From Ochotona curzoniae (taxonomy: Eukaryota > Chordata > Mammalia > Lagomorpha > Ochotonidae): a stretch of DNA of 64,000 bases. Below the pieces are notes generated by a model. That model was not told where the DNA came from. It saw nothing but the letters and a program-made list of their open reading frames with translations, and ran no database searches. The stretch lies in assembly GCF_017591425.1 (NCBI RefSeq), contig NW_024466459.1, forward strand, positions 8,432,001 through 8,496,000. The letters run 5' to 3'. Made by a program: the position numbers and the translations under genes. Below are positions 46,178 through 51,830 of this stretch, one piece after another. Every line of letters starts with the position of its first letter. Position 1 is the stretch's first letter.

Positions 46178-49100
46178 CTTCCATCTGCTGATTCACTCTC
46201 CACTGACTGCAATGACCAGCAGAATTGGGCCAGGCCAAAGCCAGAAGCCAGAGGTTTTCTCCGAGTCTCCCGTGTGGGTGTGCAGGGGCCTCTCTGGCCT
46301 CTGCAGGTGCATCAGCAGGGAGCTGCAACAGAAGTGGTGCAGCTGGAACACAAAACAGCTTTCCAGATGGTATCTTAACCCACTACACCACGACGCCAGC
46401 CTCCAGGTCTGGATTTTAAAGCCACAGTGCAAACCCTTGCCGCATGCCTGCCTTATGTCTCTTCTGATCCAGGGCATGAAGGAGTCCCAGGGGACCAGGA
46501 GAACCGGGGGCTTCCTCCTCCCCTTTCCTCCTGGCTCACCTCCTCCAAGCCCCTCGCTCTGTATCCCAGGCACCCAGTTCCCGGCCCAGAGGCCTGAGAA
46601 ACACAAAATAACTTCAGCTTGGATCAAGCAGATCTGAGCACGCAGGGGACCAAGCAACTCCAGTCGTCCAGGGCTGCCACGACCGCCTCTACCTGCCCAC
46701 CCAAGATGTGCCCCAGGACATTCACAGCCCTGCCATTCACAGAAGCCTCACACCGGCAACCACTGACCACCTGCAGCAGCATGACGAAGCCACGTGTGCC
46801 GTGCTCACACCCCCAACAGGAGGTTCCCCAGCAATTCCAGCACCTTCTGGCTCCTCTGCCCCTGATACCCTTCTCTGTGTAGTCCCCATTCATCCCCGCT
46901 GCGATCCGCACCTCCACTCAACATTTAGGGGTGCTCTTTGTCTGCTGGGTGCCACCAGGGCCCTCCCTGGTTTTGACACAACCTCACGTGTTCAGCCTGG
47001 GGGAGGCAGATGTAGCCTCAGCACCAGCTCAGGGAACACGCCTGCTTGGAGAGATGCAGGCAGCTTTGTGAACCAGAGCTGGGATAAATTAACTCACACT
47101 CAGGCTTGAATGACTAATAAGTGTGAGATTTCTTCTGGGAGCTTTTGCAAGTTGGACGAAGTGTGTACTAAACTGAAGCATTGAATTTGAAGACGGAAAA
47201 CCAGATGGCTTAATAAGTGCCCTGAAGCACCGATCCACTTGGGATATCTGTGACAGTGATGACCAGGGGCAGGGAAGTGACACAGCGAGGTCCCCTCACC
47301 CCAGGGGAGCAGGAGGAAGCTCACAGGTCCCCCTGTGCAGTCCCAACAGCTCCACCCTCAGTCTTAGCGAACCCCTTGCCAGCACCCCAGCTCAGGCCAC
47401 ATGGAAGCTAGGAGACCCCAAGAATCTGGGCCAGAGCCAAAGCGTGCCATGAGGCCCCAGTTCACACATACCCATCAAGGAGGTGGCTGGGAGGCCTGGC
47501 CTGGGGTGGGGGCCCAGGAAGCGCCCCCAGGACTCAGCTCCTGTTCCTCCTACCCACACGCAACCCCCATGGGCCTACCCAGATACCTTCTGTACGGATG
47601 GTGAAGGGTGACTCCCCCGGGCGCCGGGCTGAGAACTGGCCTCCCAGAGACGTCATGAGGAAGCAGAGCGTGAAAAAGCCGATGCCCAGGACGAAGAGCC
47701 TGCGGGCAAGACAGAGTGGGTCAGCAAGGCTGGTGACACGCTGTCTCCTGCACCCACCAAGGCCCGGGGCAGGTGCAATGATTAAAAAGAAGGGGATCAG
47801 CTCCAGCATCCAGGGGGCTCCTACGGACAATGAAGAAAGTCAGCCCTAAAAAACTGGCCCCAGGGACTGGCGCTGTGGCATGGGGGTTAAGCCACGGCCT
47901 GTGACACTGGATCCACATGGACACCAGTTTGATTCTCAGCTGCTCCACTTCTCTTTTCTTTCTTTCTTTCTTTTTTTTTTTTTATTATTATCCTATTTAA
48001 CTGAGAGGCACAGTTACAGAGAGAGAGTTGGAGAGTCAGAGAGATCTTCCCATCTTCCATCTGCTGGTTTACTCCCCAGAGGGCCACGGCAAGCAGGGCT
48101 GGCCAGGCTGAAGCCAGGGAGCAGGGGCTTCTTGGCCCACCCTCTGGACACATTAAGAGCTGGGTTAGAAATGAAGCAGCTGGGACCTGAAGCAGTGACC
48201 AGATGGGGTTGCAGTACTGCACACAGCAGTATCACCTGCTATTGTCATGAGGTCAGTCCTGCTCTGAGCCAGCTCCCTACTAATGTACCTGGGCAGACAG
48301 CAGAAGATGGCCCAAGTACCTGGGCCTCTGCTACCCTAGGCAAGACCATGAAGAAGCTCCTGGCTCTCAGCTTTGGATTGGCTCAGCTCTGGCTGTTGCA
48401 CCATTCTAGGAGAGAACCAGCAGATAGAAGATCTCTCTGTGTCTCTTTCTCTCTGTCACTCTGCTTTGCAAATAAATCAAATTAATGTTTAAAAAGAAAG
48501 GAAGGAAGGAGAGAAGGGAAAGAGGAGGGGTGGAAGGAAGGTGGAAGGGAGGGAGGAAAGGAGGAACCGGCCGAAGTCGCACAGAGGCCACAGAGGAGCA
48601 GGATTCTCCTCTGGGGGCACAGCTGAGAAATTTCTCACCTTGAGACAGCACCCAGGCTGCTAGCGGGTGACAGCCTCCAGCTGGAGCCCCCACCCCAACT
48701 TTCTGAGCCAGATGTTCTGGGAGAGGGGCAGGCAGTCTGCTGGAGCAGGTGCTGCAGTGATACTGAGGCAGAGAAGCCGGCACATGGTGGCAAACAGCAG
48801 GGCCTGAGGCCAGCAAGAGAGCAAGGCGGTGGTCCAGCCGTCCAGCCGAGACCCTTCAGCGTGCTATCAATCACCCAGGACCCTCAGGGTACCCGGCCAT
48901 GGTATCCAGCAGCAGCTCCCCAAAAGGACAGAGCTGTCAGCACAGCCACAGGGAAGGCCAGAGGGGCAGCTGCTCTGAGACTGCGAATCTGTCAGAAGAC
49001 ATGATGGACTGACAGGGCTGGAGGGGGAGCCATCCCCACCCTGTTCCACCTGATGTGGAGCCTGACAAGTTCCCCCCTCTGCTCCCTGGCCCCCCAGGCC

Positions 49101-50930
49101 CCACGCTTGCCTGTATCTTTATGCAAGACTTGCTTTCTGCATTTTAATCTTCATTATTTGAGGCTGGCAGAGCAGTATTTAATTAAAATTTGGTCCATTA
49201 AAGAAAACACATAATTGCAGAAGAAAATAAAAAGCACAACAATTTTCCCAGTCAGTCCTTCAAGGAAGCTGCCAGAGGCGCAGAACCCAAGGCAGGAAAG
49301 AGTCATCTAGGCCCCTCGCAGCCAGGGAGGATGGGGGACCCTCCAAGCCCAGGGGTAGGGAAGCCCCGGTGTCCTTCAGGAAGCCAGCCTGGCCTCAGGA
49401 TAGCAGCCAGGGGGTACTTAGGAGGTGTCAGCCATTGGTGTCCCCAAGCCTGAGGACAGGGAAGGCTGCCCCCCAGTTACAGTCCCTTGGCCCTCCACAC
49501 AGCTGTTTTTACAGCGGGGCTCCCAGGCTGGCTGCCATGCGAGAGGCGCCTGCGCTTAGAGCCTGAAGCTCCCAACTCACTTCATCTTGCGTCTCTCGCT
49601 CCGCCAGACTCCAGCCCTGGCAGCCGGGGCATCCACGGTGGATTTGAGTGAACATGGTCTCGTCTACCCCCAGATGCACTCTGCAGGGACCTACAGAACC
49701 CATGGGCCCTGTTCTGGGCAAGCAGCACATCCCCAGCCAGCCTTGAGGTGACAGGATGGGAGGCTCCCTCCCACAACCTCTGAAAGAGACTGGAGGACTT
49801 CGCTGGTGGTTGCAGGACCCCCGGCTGCATAGGGAGACCCTCAGGGGAAGTGTCACAGCCCCAGGGCTATCTCGGGATGAGGAGCCCGAGAGTGGGAGAG
49901 GGAGGGCGGCTCGCCAGAGAAGCCAATCTGCTGGCTGAGTGCTGTCCATGGTGCTGGAGTCCTGGGCGCCTGTGCTAGGAGGAGTCAAGCCCTTCCCAGG
50001 GCTGGCACTTCCAGCCCCACTTCCCACAGGCACCCAAGCCAGGGGTCTCCCAACAGCCCCCATCAGGGACCGCCCTACCCTCAGGGACCCCCAGCTCTCC
50101 ATGCCCTTCCACACCCTCCCTGGCCAGCCAGATCCCCCTCTGTCTCAGGAAGCTACCCACAACCCGACTTGAAAAGGCCCGGGGACTGGGTCAGTCCAGC
50201 CTCCCCCACCCACCAACCTCCCGCAGTCAAAGCCCCAGCAGGAGTTCTACTGCCCCGACCCCACCTGTGGCAGGGACCCCAGGCCAGCCCCGCCACACCC
50301 TCCTTATCCTGCACCGCGCCCCTCCCCAGCCTGGCCTGGCTTGGAGACTGAGGTGGCACACCACCGGATCTGGCGGGCCTGAGGTGTGAGTGTTGCGGGG
50401 CTCCCCAAGTGCCACCGAAACCCCCGATTCCCCCATCCAGCGTCCAGAGGCAAATCCCCAGTGGAAGGGAATTCTCGCTTCCCAGCGGCCAGGACCCTCT
50501 GGGAGCAGGTGAGTGCCTGGGGGCGGAACAGGGGTGTGCACCAACTTCGCCGCTGGGATGGGACTGTGAAGGACCCAGGGACTGGAAGGGGGGTGGACGC
50601 TGGCCAGGGCTACCTCCCAGGCCGAACCACAGCCTGGATGCACTCTGCCCCCTCCCCATTCCCATCCCGCACCTCGGGTCCTCTCCAACCTCCACCAGCC
50701 CTGGCAGGTCCCAGAATCATACACTCCTCCCACCTGTACCCCAACTCTGTCCGGCTCCAGCCCCAGAGGCCCTTGCCGCCTGCTCGGCCACCCAGACGCT
50801 TCCCCTCGCGGGGAACTGTGCTCACCCACCCCTCCCCCGCGCCCCCGGGGCGAGAACTTTACCGAAAGGGTCTCAAGGTGACCAGGCATCTTCTAACCAT
50901 TATTTTCCCATCAGGGTTGACCGCGATCAT
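8288..50930 (-). CDS. MGAT5B: MGAT5B, alpha-1,6-mannosylglycoprotein 6-beta-N-acetylglucosaminyltransferase B (GnT-IX/GnT-Vb), 17 coding exons
   Basis: Type II Golgi transferase of family GT18. Family knowledge: it moves GlcNAc from UDP-GlcNAc in beta-1,6 linkage onto mannose of O-mannosyl and N-glycans, mainly in brain. I joined 17 exons by reading frame: 50930-50863, 47699-47587, 42080-41936, 34706-34591, 34362-34289, 33423-33253, 32628-32464, 31698-31529, 22175-22044, 21022-20889, 18459-18329, 13142-12987, 11960-11814, 11720-11604, 9951-9877, 9155-8899, 8486-8288. All introns are GT-AG, phases match, and the 2370 bases encode 789 residues. A short cytoplasmic tail is followed by a membrane anchor (residues about 24-43), a stem, an N-terminal luminal domain, and from about residue 285 the catalytic GT18 domain. 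N-glycosylation sequons include NVSD, NQTA, NGTE, NATH and NASM. It ends in the cysteine-rich tail typical of the family (RLCPCRDF, then CQGCL). No disabling mutation is seen. The paralogue MGAT5 is excluded by the MGAT5B-type N-terminus and the proline-rich insert in exon 16. Confidence 0.96.
8510..8745. repeat. ~29-bp minisatellite in intron 16
   Basis: Diverged units of the type CCCCCAGACCCTCATCCACC-TGCTG, about eight copies. They lie close to the exon 17 acceptor. Confidence 0.75.
8899..9155 (-). CDS. MGAT5B: MGAT5B coding exon 16 (MGAT5B-specific insert)
   Basis: 257 bases, residues 639-723 and part of 724. DFCSAPGPASSVARAPQSPF is a Pro/Ala-rich variable insert. Two sequons follow (NATH, NASM), then AWLAAPGRACTDACLDHGLI and CEPSFFPFLNSRDAFLK. 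Exon 16 is the longest coding exon. The acceptor is CCAACAG and the donor AA|GTGAGT. Confidence 0.95.
9497..9870. repeat. GGCATGGGG/ACAGGGTG minisatellite in intron 15
   Basis: Irregular units built from GGGGCATGGG, GGCAGGGCA and GGGGACAGGGTGAGG. It runs to within about 7 bases of the exon 15 donor and is stop-free in several frames on both strands. Confidence 0.85.
9877..9951 (-). CDS. MGAT5B: MGAT5B coding exon 15
   Basis: 75 bases, residues 614-638: VDPYLPYEYTCEGMLERIHA then YIQHQ. Phase 0; the acceptor is GCCACAG and the donor GTAAGC. The CCCATGCCCTG minisatellite of intron 15 starts within about ten bases of the donor. Confidence 0.96.
11604..11720 (-). CDS. MGAT5B: MGAT5B coding exon 14
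   Basis: 117 bases, residues 575-613: VFSQHPYAENFIGKPHVWTV, DYNNSEEFEAAIKAIMRTQ. Phase 0 at both ends; the acceptor is GCCCACAG and the donor GTGAAG. Confidence 0.96.
11814..11960 (-). CDS. MGAT5B: MGAT5B coding exon 13
   Basis: 147 bases, residues 526-574: LFIGFGFPYEGPAPLEAIAN, GCVFLQSRFSPPHSSLNHEF, FRGKPTSRE. The GFGFPYEGPAPLEAIANGC motif is the GT-B-like nucleotide-sugar binding block. The acceptor is CTGCAG and the donor GTGAGT, phase 0. The following intron is only 93 bases. Confidence 0.96.
12690..12975. repeat. minisatellite in intron 12
   Basis: Diverged units containing CCCTGAGGGTGGGTGCGGGAG and GGCCCTGATGGTGGGAG. It ends about 10 bases from the exon 12 donor. Confidence 0.75.
12987..13142 (-). 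CDS. MGAT5B: MGAT5B coding exon 12
   Basis: 156 bases, residues 474-525: GKEKFLGILNKYMEIHGTVY, YESQRPPEVPAFVKNHGLLP, QPEFQQLLRKAK. Phase 0 at both ends; the acceptor is CCCCACAG and the donor GTCAGC. As I recall the human reference, it has LQ before GKEKF; those two residues are absent here. The intron beyond the donor is a minisatellite. Confidence 0.95.
13496..13543. repeat. (CA)24 microsatellite
   Basis: Uninterrupted CA dinucleotides in intron 11, likely length-polymorphic. Confidence 0.97.
14040..14720 (+). mobile_element. old L1 3' UTR-type relic split by a SINE
   Basis: The order CATGGAAGTGTGCCACATCA, ATTCCATTGATAGAAAATG, [SINE], GACAGAAAACAG, GGTTTCTTTCTGG..TGATGGTGACGG matches the mammalian L1 3' UTR layout (ATTCCATTTATATGAAATG, GACAGAAAG, GGGTTTC, GATGGTTGC). 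The relic is diverged. Confidence 0.45.
14199..14525 (+). mobile_element. lagomorph C-SINE, near full length
   Basis: Head TTGGTAGCCTAACGGGTAAAA, then CAGTTCTAATCCTGGCTGC, GGCCTGGGAAAGCAGTC and an (AAAT)n tail. Flanked by AGAAAATGCAAA (14187-14198) and AGAAAATGTAAA (14526-14537), a 12-bp target-site duplication with one change. Confidence 0.93.
15107..15390 (+). mobile_element. old C-SINE copy
   Basis: GTGTAGTGGGTTAAGCCACC, CATGTGGGAGACCCCGG, CTCCTGGCTTCAG and a CAAATAAATATTAAG tail on the plus strand; diverged. Confidence 0.7.
15391..15960 (+). mobile_element. possible L1/HAL1-type relic
   Basis: CTGGCAAAAACC..CTCACAGATTCAAAAGCTC..ACTCCAAGTCAGATAAATC..GGCAGAGAAACAAG follows the order of a common mammalian LINE segment (ACAGATTCAAGAAGCTC, CCAAACAGGATAAA, CAGAGAAAAACGAC). 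Matched from memory; the right-hand end is uncertain. Confidence 0.4.
16432..16490 (-). mobile_element. C-SINE tail fragment
   Basis: TAATTTATTCATTTGAAGGCA then AGTTGAGAGAGAGAGAG is the reverse of a C-SINE 3' end; the rest is absent. Confidence 0.5.
17017..17525 (+). mobile_element. C-SINE enlarged by an internal minisatellite
   Basis: A SINE head-like part (GGGTATGGCATTTGTCCTGAG, GTTAAGACACCAGC, GGGTGTGATCCC) and a SINE 3' end (TTTTGGGGAATGAACC, CTCTGCCTCTCAAATAAATG) flank six 50-bp repeats. Confidence 0.65.
17132..17431. repeat. six 50-bp tandem repeats
   Basis: CCCTGGGAGAGCAGGGTGCA starts at 17132, 17182, 17232, 17282, 17332 and 17382, exactly 50 bases apart with few differences. Open frames across it on both strands are artefacts. 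Confidence 0.95.
18329..18459 (-). CDS. MGAT5B: MGAT5B coding exon 11
   Basis: 131 bases, residues 430-473: PHTPDNSFMGFVSEELNGTE, KQAVKGGKADNMAVVYGKEA, SIWK. It carries one sequon (NGTE). The acceptor is GCTGCAG|CC; the donor AAG|GTGAGT is phase 0. Confidence 0.95.
19090..19470. repeat. C-rich minisatellite (G-rich in MGAT5B sense)
   Basis: Units of about 30-36 bases built from CTCCAGGGCTGCCCCCTCCC and CAGCAGCCGCC, with more than ten copies. The sense RNA would carry many GGGG/GGGGG runs. Confidence 0.88.
19935..20150 (+). mobile_element. 5'-truncated C-SINE
   Basis: CTGAGCCAGCTCCCTGCTAAT, CATGTGGGAGACCCGG, CTGGCTCAGCTCTGGCCATT and an AATAAATCTTA end. Confidence 0.8.
20889..21022 (-). CDS. 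MGAT5B: MGAT5B coding exon 10
   Basis: 134 bases, residues 385-429 and part of 430. CRIRVIDTFGTEPAYNHEEY is followed by ATLHGYRTNWGYWNLNPKQF and MTMF. This is the most conserved catalytic-domain block of the family. The acceptor is GGTGGCAG|G and the donor C|GTGAGT. Confidence 0.96.
21023..22043 (-). other. MGAT5B intron 9
   Basis: 1.02 kb with no repeat recognised. The segment 21.68-21.85 kb stands out as a homeodomain-motif-rich single-copy block. Confidence 0.75.
22044..22175 (-). CDS. MGAT5B: MGAT5B coding exon 9
   Basis: 132 bases, residues 341-384 and part of 385: NLGVPPGRGNCPLTVPLPFD, LIYTDYHGLQQMKQHMGLSF, RKY. The IYTDYHGLQQM block is highly conserved in the GT18 family. The acceptor is TTTCTCAG|T and the donor CG|GTGAGA. 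It is separated from exon 8 by the largest intron, 9.35 kb. Confidence 0.95.
23000..23100 (+). mobile_element. possible MIR relic
   Basis: AGCCTGGGTCTCCTCATTTGG resembles the MIR 3' core (CTCAGTTTCCTCATCTG). Weak match, by eye. Confidence 0.3.
24895..24965 (-). mobile_element. possible MIR relic
   Basis: GGGAAATCAGAGGCACAGGG then AGACGGTCGCTAAG reads like a reversed MIR core (GAAACTGAGGCACAGAGAGG). Confidence 0.4.
25622..25886 (+). mobile_element. C-SINE, diverged
   Basis: TACTAGCATCCTATATGGATG, TGAGCCAGCTCCCTCCTAATG, GGCCAGTGGAGGGAAGATCTC and a TTTCAAATATAAATCAATC end. Confidence 0.8.
27421..27439 (-). promoter_or_regulatory. CTCF-like motif in intron 8
   Basis: GGCCCCTGGTGGCCA on the plus strand is the reverse complement of a CTCF-type TGGCCACCAGGGGCC core. 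It is one base off at the position where CTCF prefers a fifth G. Judged by eye only. Confidence 0.35.
27536..27655. repeat. ~60-bp tandem duplication
   Basis: AGAGAGGCAAGCGTCTTCTTG and AGAGAGGCAGGCGTCTTCTTG, each followed by GAAGAAAGACAGAG-type sequence and GAGGGGCCAGAGAG. Confidence 0.8.
27893..28038. repeat. ~70-bp imperfect duplication
   Basis: GCCCTGAGCCCC, CATCACCA(A)GG and GGCACAACTAGTTCA occur twice in the same order. Confidence 0.7.
29701..29728 (+). promoter_or_regulatory. split (expanded-spacing) RE1-like site in intron 8
   Basis: Left half TTCAGCACC (29701-29709) and right half GGACAGCTCC (29719-29728) are both near-perfect RE1 half sites. They are 9 bases apart instead of 2. Expanded-spacing RE1 sites are a known class. 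The site runs into the head of a truncated SINE, so the match may be chance. Confidence 0.35.
29729..29930 (+). mobile_element. 5'-truncated C-SINE
   Basis: GGAAAAGCAGCAGGAGATGGC, GTCCTGGCTCCTGGCTTCAGG and a CTTTCAAATAAATCTTTTTTA end. Confidence 0.75.
30620..30872 (+). mobile_element. C-SINE, diverged
   Basis: CCAGCATCCCATGCGGGTGCT, GGTTCAAGCCC, GGCCTGGAAAGACAGTGG and a CTCTCAAATAAATTTAAAAA tail. Confidence 0.85.
31529..31698 (-). CDS. MGAT5B: MGAT5B coding exon 8 (start of GT18 catalytic domain)
   Basis: 170 bases, residues 285-340 and part of 341. It begins ILVHIGFLTEESGDVFSPRV and contains GGPLGEMVQWADI. The Glu of GPLGE (about residue 312) aligns with the catalytic glutamate proposed for MGAT5; that is inferred from family alignment. 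The acceptor is TGCCCAG and the donor AG|GTGAGT. Confidence 0.95.
31830..31965 (+). mobile_element. possible L2 relic
   Basis: CTGCCCTCATGGAGTTTACAG, GTAAACAGACATGAAATGAT and GCAGGGTGATGGGAG follow the order of an ancient LINE segment (CTGCCCTCAAGGAGCTTACAG). Confidence 0.45.
31970..32165. repeat. (GGATGG)n-type simple repeat in intron 7
   Basis: Degenerate GGTGGATGGATG units with a GGAAGGAAGGAAGGA segment near 32096. Confidence 0.85.
32464..32628 (-). CDS. MGAT5B: MGAT5B coding exon 7
   Basis: 165 bases, residues 230-284: AVFRSSLSPLLELMGSGKES, LIFMKKRTRRLTAQW, VMAAQRLAQKLGDVRRDQKQ. Phase 0 at both ends; the acceptor is ACCCACAG and the donor GTACTG. Basic and helical, leading into the catalytic domain. 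Confidence 0.95.
32915..33045 (+). mobile_element. MIR element
   Basis: GGCTCAGACTGGTCATTTGTA then AAATTC, AATTCCTGGCACGCAGAGAGC and TGATAGCAATGATTACTGTTA match the MIR core and 3' end in order. Confidence 0.65.
33253..33423 (-). CDS. MGAT5B: MGAT5B coding exon 6
   Basis: 171 bases, residues 173-229. WMRARWTSDPCYAFFGVDGT continues ECSFLIYLSEVEWFCPPLPW and RNQTASRTLAKPLPRAQ. It is part of the conserved N-terminal luminal domain and carries a sequon (NQTA) and three cysteines. Phase 0 at both ends; the acceptor is CTCCACAG and the donor GTAGGC. Confidence 0.95.
33990..34178 (+). mobile_element. 3'-truncated C-SINE
   Basis: AGTCCTGGCTGCTCCACTTCC, CCAGCTCCCTGCTAATGCACC, GGGAAAGCAGCAAAAGATGGC; the 3' third is missing. 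Confidence 0.8.
34289..34362 (-). CDS. MGAT5B: MGAT5B coding exon 5
   Basis: 74 bases, residues 148-172, VSEGRRDQCEAPSDPKFPDC then AGKVE. It holds two cysteines of the luminal domain. The acceptor is CCCCAG|TG. The donor GAG|GTGAGG is phase 0. Confidence 0.93.
34363..34590 (-). other. MGAT5B intron 4 (228 bases, stop-free)
   Basis: It is 76 codons long and reads through from exon 4 to exon 5 without a stop. It contains a small tandem duplication (TAAGGTGCCAGCCTG twice, about 34427-34457). Confidence 0.85.
34591..34706 (-). CDS. MGAT5B: MGAT5B coding exon 4
   Basis: 116 bases, residues 109-147. LPPGAGLVERIQAIAQNVSD is followed by IAVKVDQILRHSLLLHSK, with one N-glycosylation sequon (NVSD). 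The acceptor is GTCCAG|G and the donor G|GTGGGT. The next intron is only 228 bases and stop-free in frame (see findings). Confidence 0.94.
35845..35925 (+). mobile_element. possible MIR relic
   Basis: AGCTGGGTGGTCTCAGAGATA and CATGTCTCTAAACTTGGG resemble a diverged MIR. Confidence 0.35.
36518..36776 (+). mobile_element. C-SINE with internal deletion
   Basis: GGACCAGTCTTGTGGCATAGC, CCAGCATCCCATATGAGCACC, then a short body and a TAGATCTTAAAAAAA tail. Confidence 0.8.
40000..40130 (+). mobile_element. possible L2 relic
   Basis: CCCTTTACACCTGCCGTTCCA recalls the L2 string CCTTTGCACATGCTGTTCC. Confidence 0.35.
40480..40580 (+). mobile_element. possible MIR relic
   Basis: CCTTAAGCAAGCAGCTGAACT then TGTCTCTG resembles MIR CCTTGGGCAAGTCACTTAACC. 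Confidence 0.45.
41153..41427 (+). mobile_element. C-SINE, diverged, long poly-A
   Basis: TAGGTTCAAATCCCACCTCC, GGGAGACAGCAGG, GGTGGAAGATCTCTCTCCC and a 23-A tail. Confidence 0.75.
41936..42080 (-). CDS. MGAT5B: MGAT5B coding exon 3 (stem)
   Basis: 145 bases, residues 61-108 and part of 109. It encodes VMGGPESRGILRKMSDLLEL and then a helical stretch ending ...GHGHSADR. This is stem region with heptad-like Leu/Met spacing (LLELMARRMDALARLE). The acceptor is CCCACAG|TG and the donor AG|GTGACG. Confidence 0.94.
42235..42340 (+). mobile_element. MIR relic
   Basis: CCCCTCTGGGCCTCAATTTTG and GACTGTGAAATGGAACTCCAG match the MIR core order. Confidence 0.5.
42465..42595. mobile_element. possible MER5-type hAT relic
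   Basis: GGCCCAGGTGTCTGTATTTTG and GGATTCTCACACAGG resemble MER5 (GGGCCCAGG..TCTGTATTT..GTGATTCTGATGC). By eye only. Confidence 0.3.
45412..45682 (+). mobile_element. C-SINE, diverged
   Basis: CAAGTCCCAGCTGCTCCACTT, CCAGCTCCCTGCTATTGCACC, GACTTTCAAATAAATAACTA. Confidence 0.85.
46116..46402 (-). mobile_element. C-SINE with (GA)n expansion
   Basis: Reverse orientation: tail TTTAAAGATGTATGCATC, 15 GA repeats, CTTCCATCTGCTGATTCACTC and head end CACTACACCACGACGCCAGCC. Confidence 0.85.
47587..47699 (-). CDS. MGAT5B: MGAT5B coding exon 2 (membrane anchor)
   Basis: 113 bases completing Arg23 and coding residues 24-60. LFVLGIGFFTLCFLMTSLGG is the single hydrophobic signal anchor of this type II Golgi enzyme; QFSARRPGESPFTIRTE begins the stem. 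The acceptor is CCCGCAG|G and the donor G|GTATCT. Confidence 0.95.
47863..48495 (+). mobile_element. C-SINE split by a second, opposite C-SINE
   Basis: Left part 47863-47955 (GGACTGGCGCTGTGGCATGGG to CAGCTGCTCCACTTC). Right part about 48240-48495 (GAGCCAGCTCCCTACTAATG to CAAATAAATCAAATTAATG). A minus-strand SINE lies between. Confidence 0.8.
47960..48238 (-). mobile_element. inner C-SINE of nested pair
   Basis: T-rich tail at 47960-47990, ACTGAGAGGCACAGTTACAGA, CTTCCATCTGCTGGTTTACTC; diverged head near 48190-48235. Confidence 0.75.
48495..48568. repeat. (GGAAG)n purine tract
   Basis: Interrupted GGAAGGAAGG and GGGAGGAAAGG units following the SINE tail. Confidence 0.85.
49938..49958 (-). promoter_or_regulatory. 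RE1/NRSE-like REST site in MGAT5B intron 1
   Basis: On the minus strand the core reads CAGCACCATGGACAGC, differing from the canonical RE1 core CAGCACCACGGACAGC at one base. By my count about 17 of 21 positions match the full motif. It lies about 1 kb inside intron 1 of a gene known as brain-restricted, fitting REST silencing outside neurons. Occupancy is not shown by sequence alone. Confidence 0.6.
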
Positions 50931-51830
50931 GATTCGAACTTGTCCGGGAGAGCAGCGGCGGGCGAGGCAGGACGCACCGTCCTGGGTCAGGCTCTCCACA
51001 GTCGGGGCCGCGAACCCGCCTGGGCTCAGGGCGCGCGGCGCGGTGGCCTCACAGCTCGGGCCGCCGCCCGCGGGTAGCGCGCGGCCTGGGCGGCGGGGAA
51101 CCGGGCGGCGCGGCTGCCGGAGGGCGGCGAGGGCGCCCAGCCGGGCCGTCTCAGCGTCTCCTCCCCCTCCCCGCTCACATTTTAGGGGCCGGAAGGCGGC
51201 GCGCCCCCAGACCGCCGGCCGCGCGACTGCTTGCTCGGGCTCGCTCGCTGGGCGGGACGGCGCCCCGGCGCGTAGAGGGGGCACCCCGTGGAGGGCGCCC
51301 GCATCCCCGGTGCCGGCTAGAGGCGGCCCCGGGCCCGCAGCGCCTCTGGGCCGCGCCGGCCCCCGGCCCCGCGCCGCGCCGCGCCCATGGCCCTCCGCGA
51401 GGCGCGCCCGGCGCCCGCCCGCTCGCTCCCGCCTCAGCCGCCCGCGCTCGGGTGTCCGGCGCCCGATCCCGCGCCGCGCTACGCCCGCAGGAGCCGCATT
51501 GTTTCCTCGGAGGAGGCGGCCGAGCGCTGGCTGAGGCGGCCGGGAGCGGCCGCAGCCCTTCCCCGGCGCGCCGGCGCCACCTCGCGACCGCGGCCCGGCT
51601 CTGCGCTTCCCCGCCGAGGGCCGCCCATGGCCCTGGCGCCTCCCCGTGGGCGAGGCGGCGTCTGGTGCAGCCCCTGCGGCCGCCGCGGACCCCTGCCCTT
51701 CCTGGGTGCGCCCGGGCCGTCCCTCCGGCGCCTCTGCTACCCCTGCGGCCCTGGGCTCCAGCTGCCGCACACGCGTTCTGATCGCGCCTGACCAAGCGGC
51801 TCCTTCTAAGTTGCTCTTGGCGCTCAGGCC
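50740..51830 (-). promoter_or_regulatory. MGAT5B: CpG island with MGAT5B promoter and 5' UTR
   Basis: A dense run of CpG and GC boxes, unlike anything else in the window, surrounds and precedes coding exon 1. No TATA box is evident on the minus strand, consistent with a dispersed CpG promoter. The exact start site cannot be placed. Long stop-free frames on both strands here are a GC-content effect. Confidence 0.75.
50863..50930 (-). CDS. MGAT5B: MGAT5B coding exon 1 (start codon)
   Basis: 68 coding bases, residues 1-22 plus two bases of Arg23. It begins MIAVNPDGKIMVRRC and matches the known MGAT5B cytoplasmic tail. The ATG has A at -3. The donor is CG|GTAAAG. The upstream 5' UTR within the CpG island is open in the same frame, so the start rests on family similarity rather than on an upstream stop. 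Confidence 0.93.

Larger units (their letters stand above)
42081..47586 (-). other. MGAT5B intron 2
   Basis: 5.5 kb. It holds SINEs at 45.41 and 46.12 kb, MIR and MER5-like relics at 42.2-42.6 kb and an AT-richer single-copy stretch at 47.08-47.25 kb. The rest is unremarkable single-copy DNA. Confidence 0.8.
47700..50862 (-). other. MGAT5B intron 1
   Basis: 3.16 kb. It holds GC-rich single-copy DNA at 49.3-50.8 kb with the RE1-like site, an AT-rich single-copy island at 49.1-49.26 kb, a (GGAAG)n tract, and a nested SINE complex at 47.86-48.49 kb. No extra exon is recognised. Confidence 0.8.

Noticed and set aside
50386..51534. 382-codon plus-strand frame over the MGAT5B CpG island
   Set aside because: Composition is Arg/Pro/Ala from GC-rich DNA, it is antisense to exon 1 and the promoter, and no domain is recognisable.
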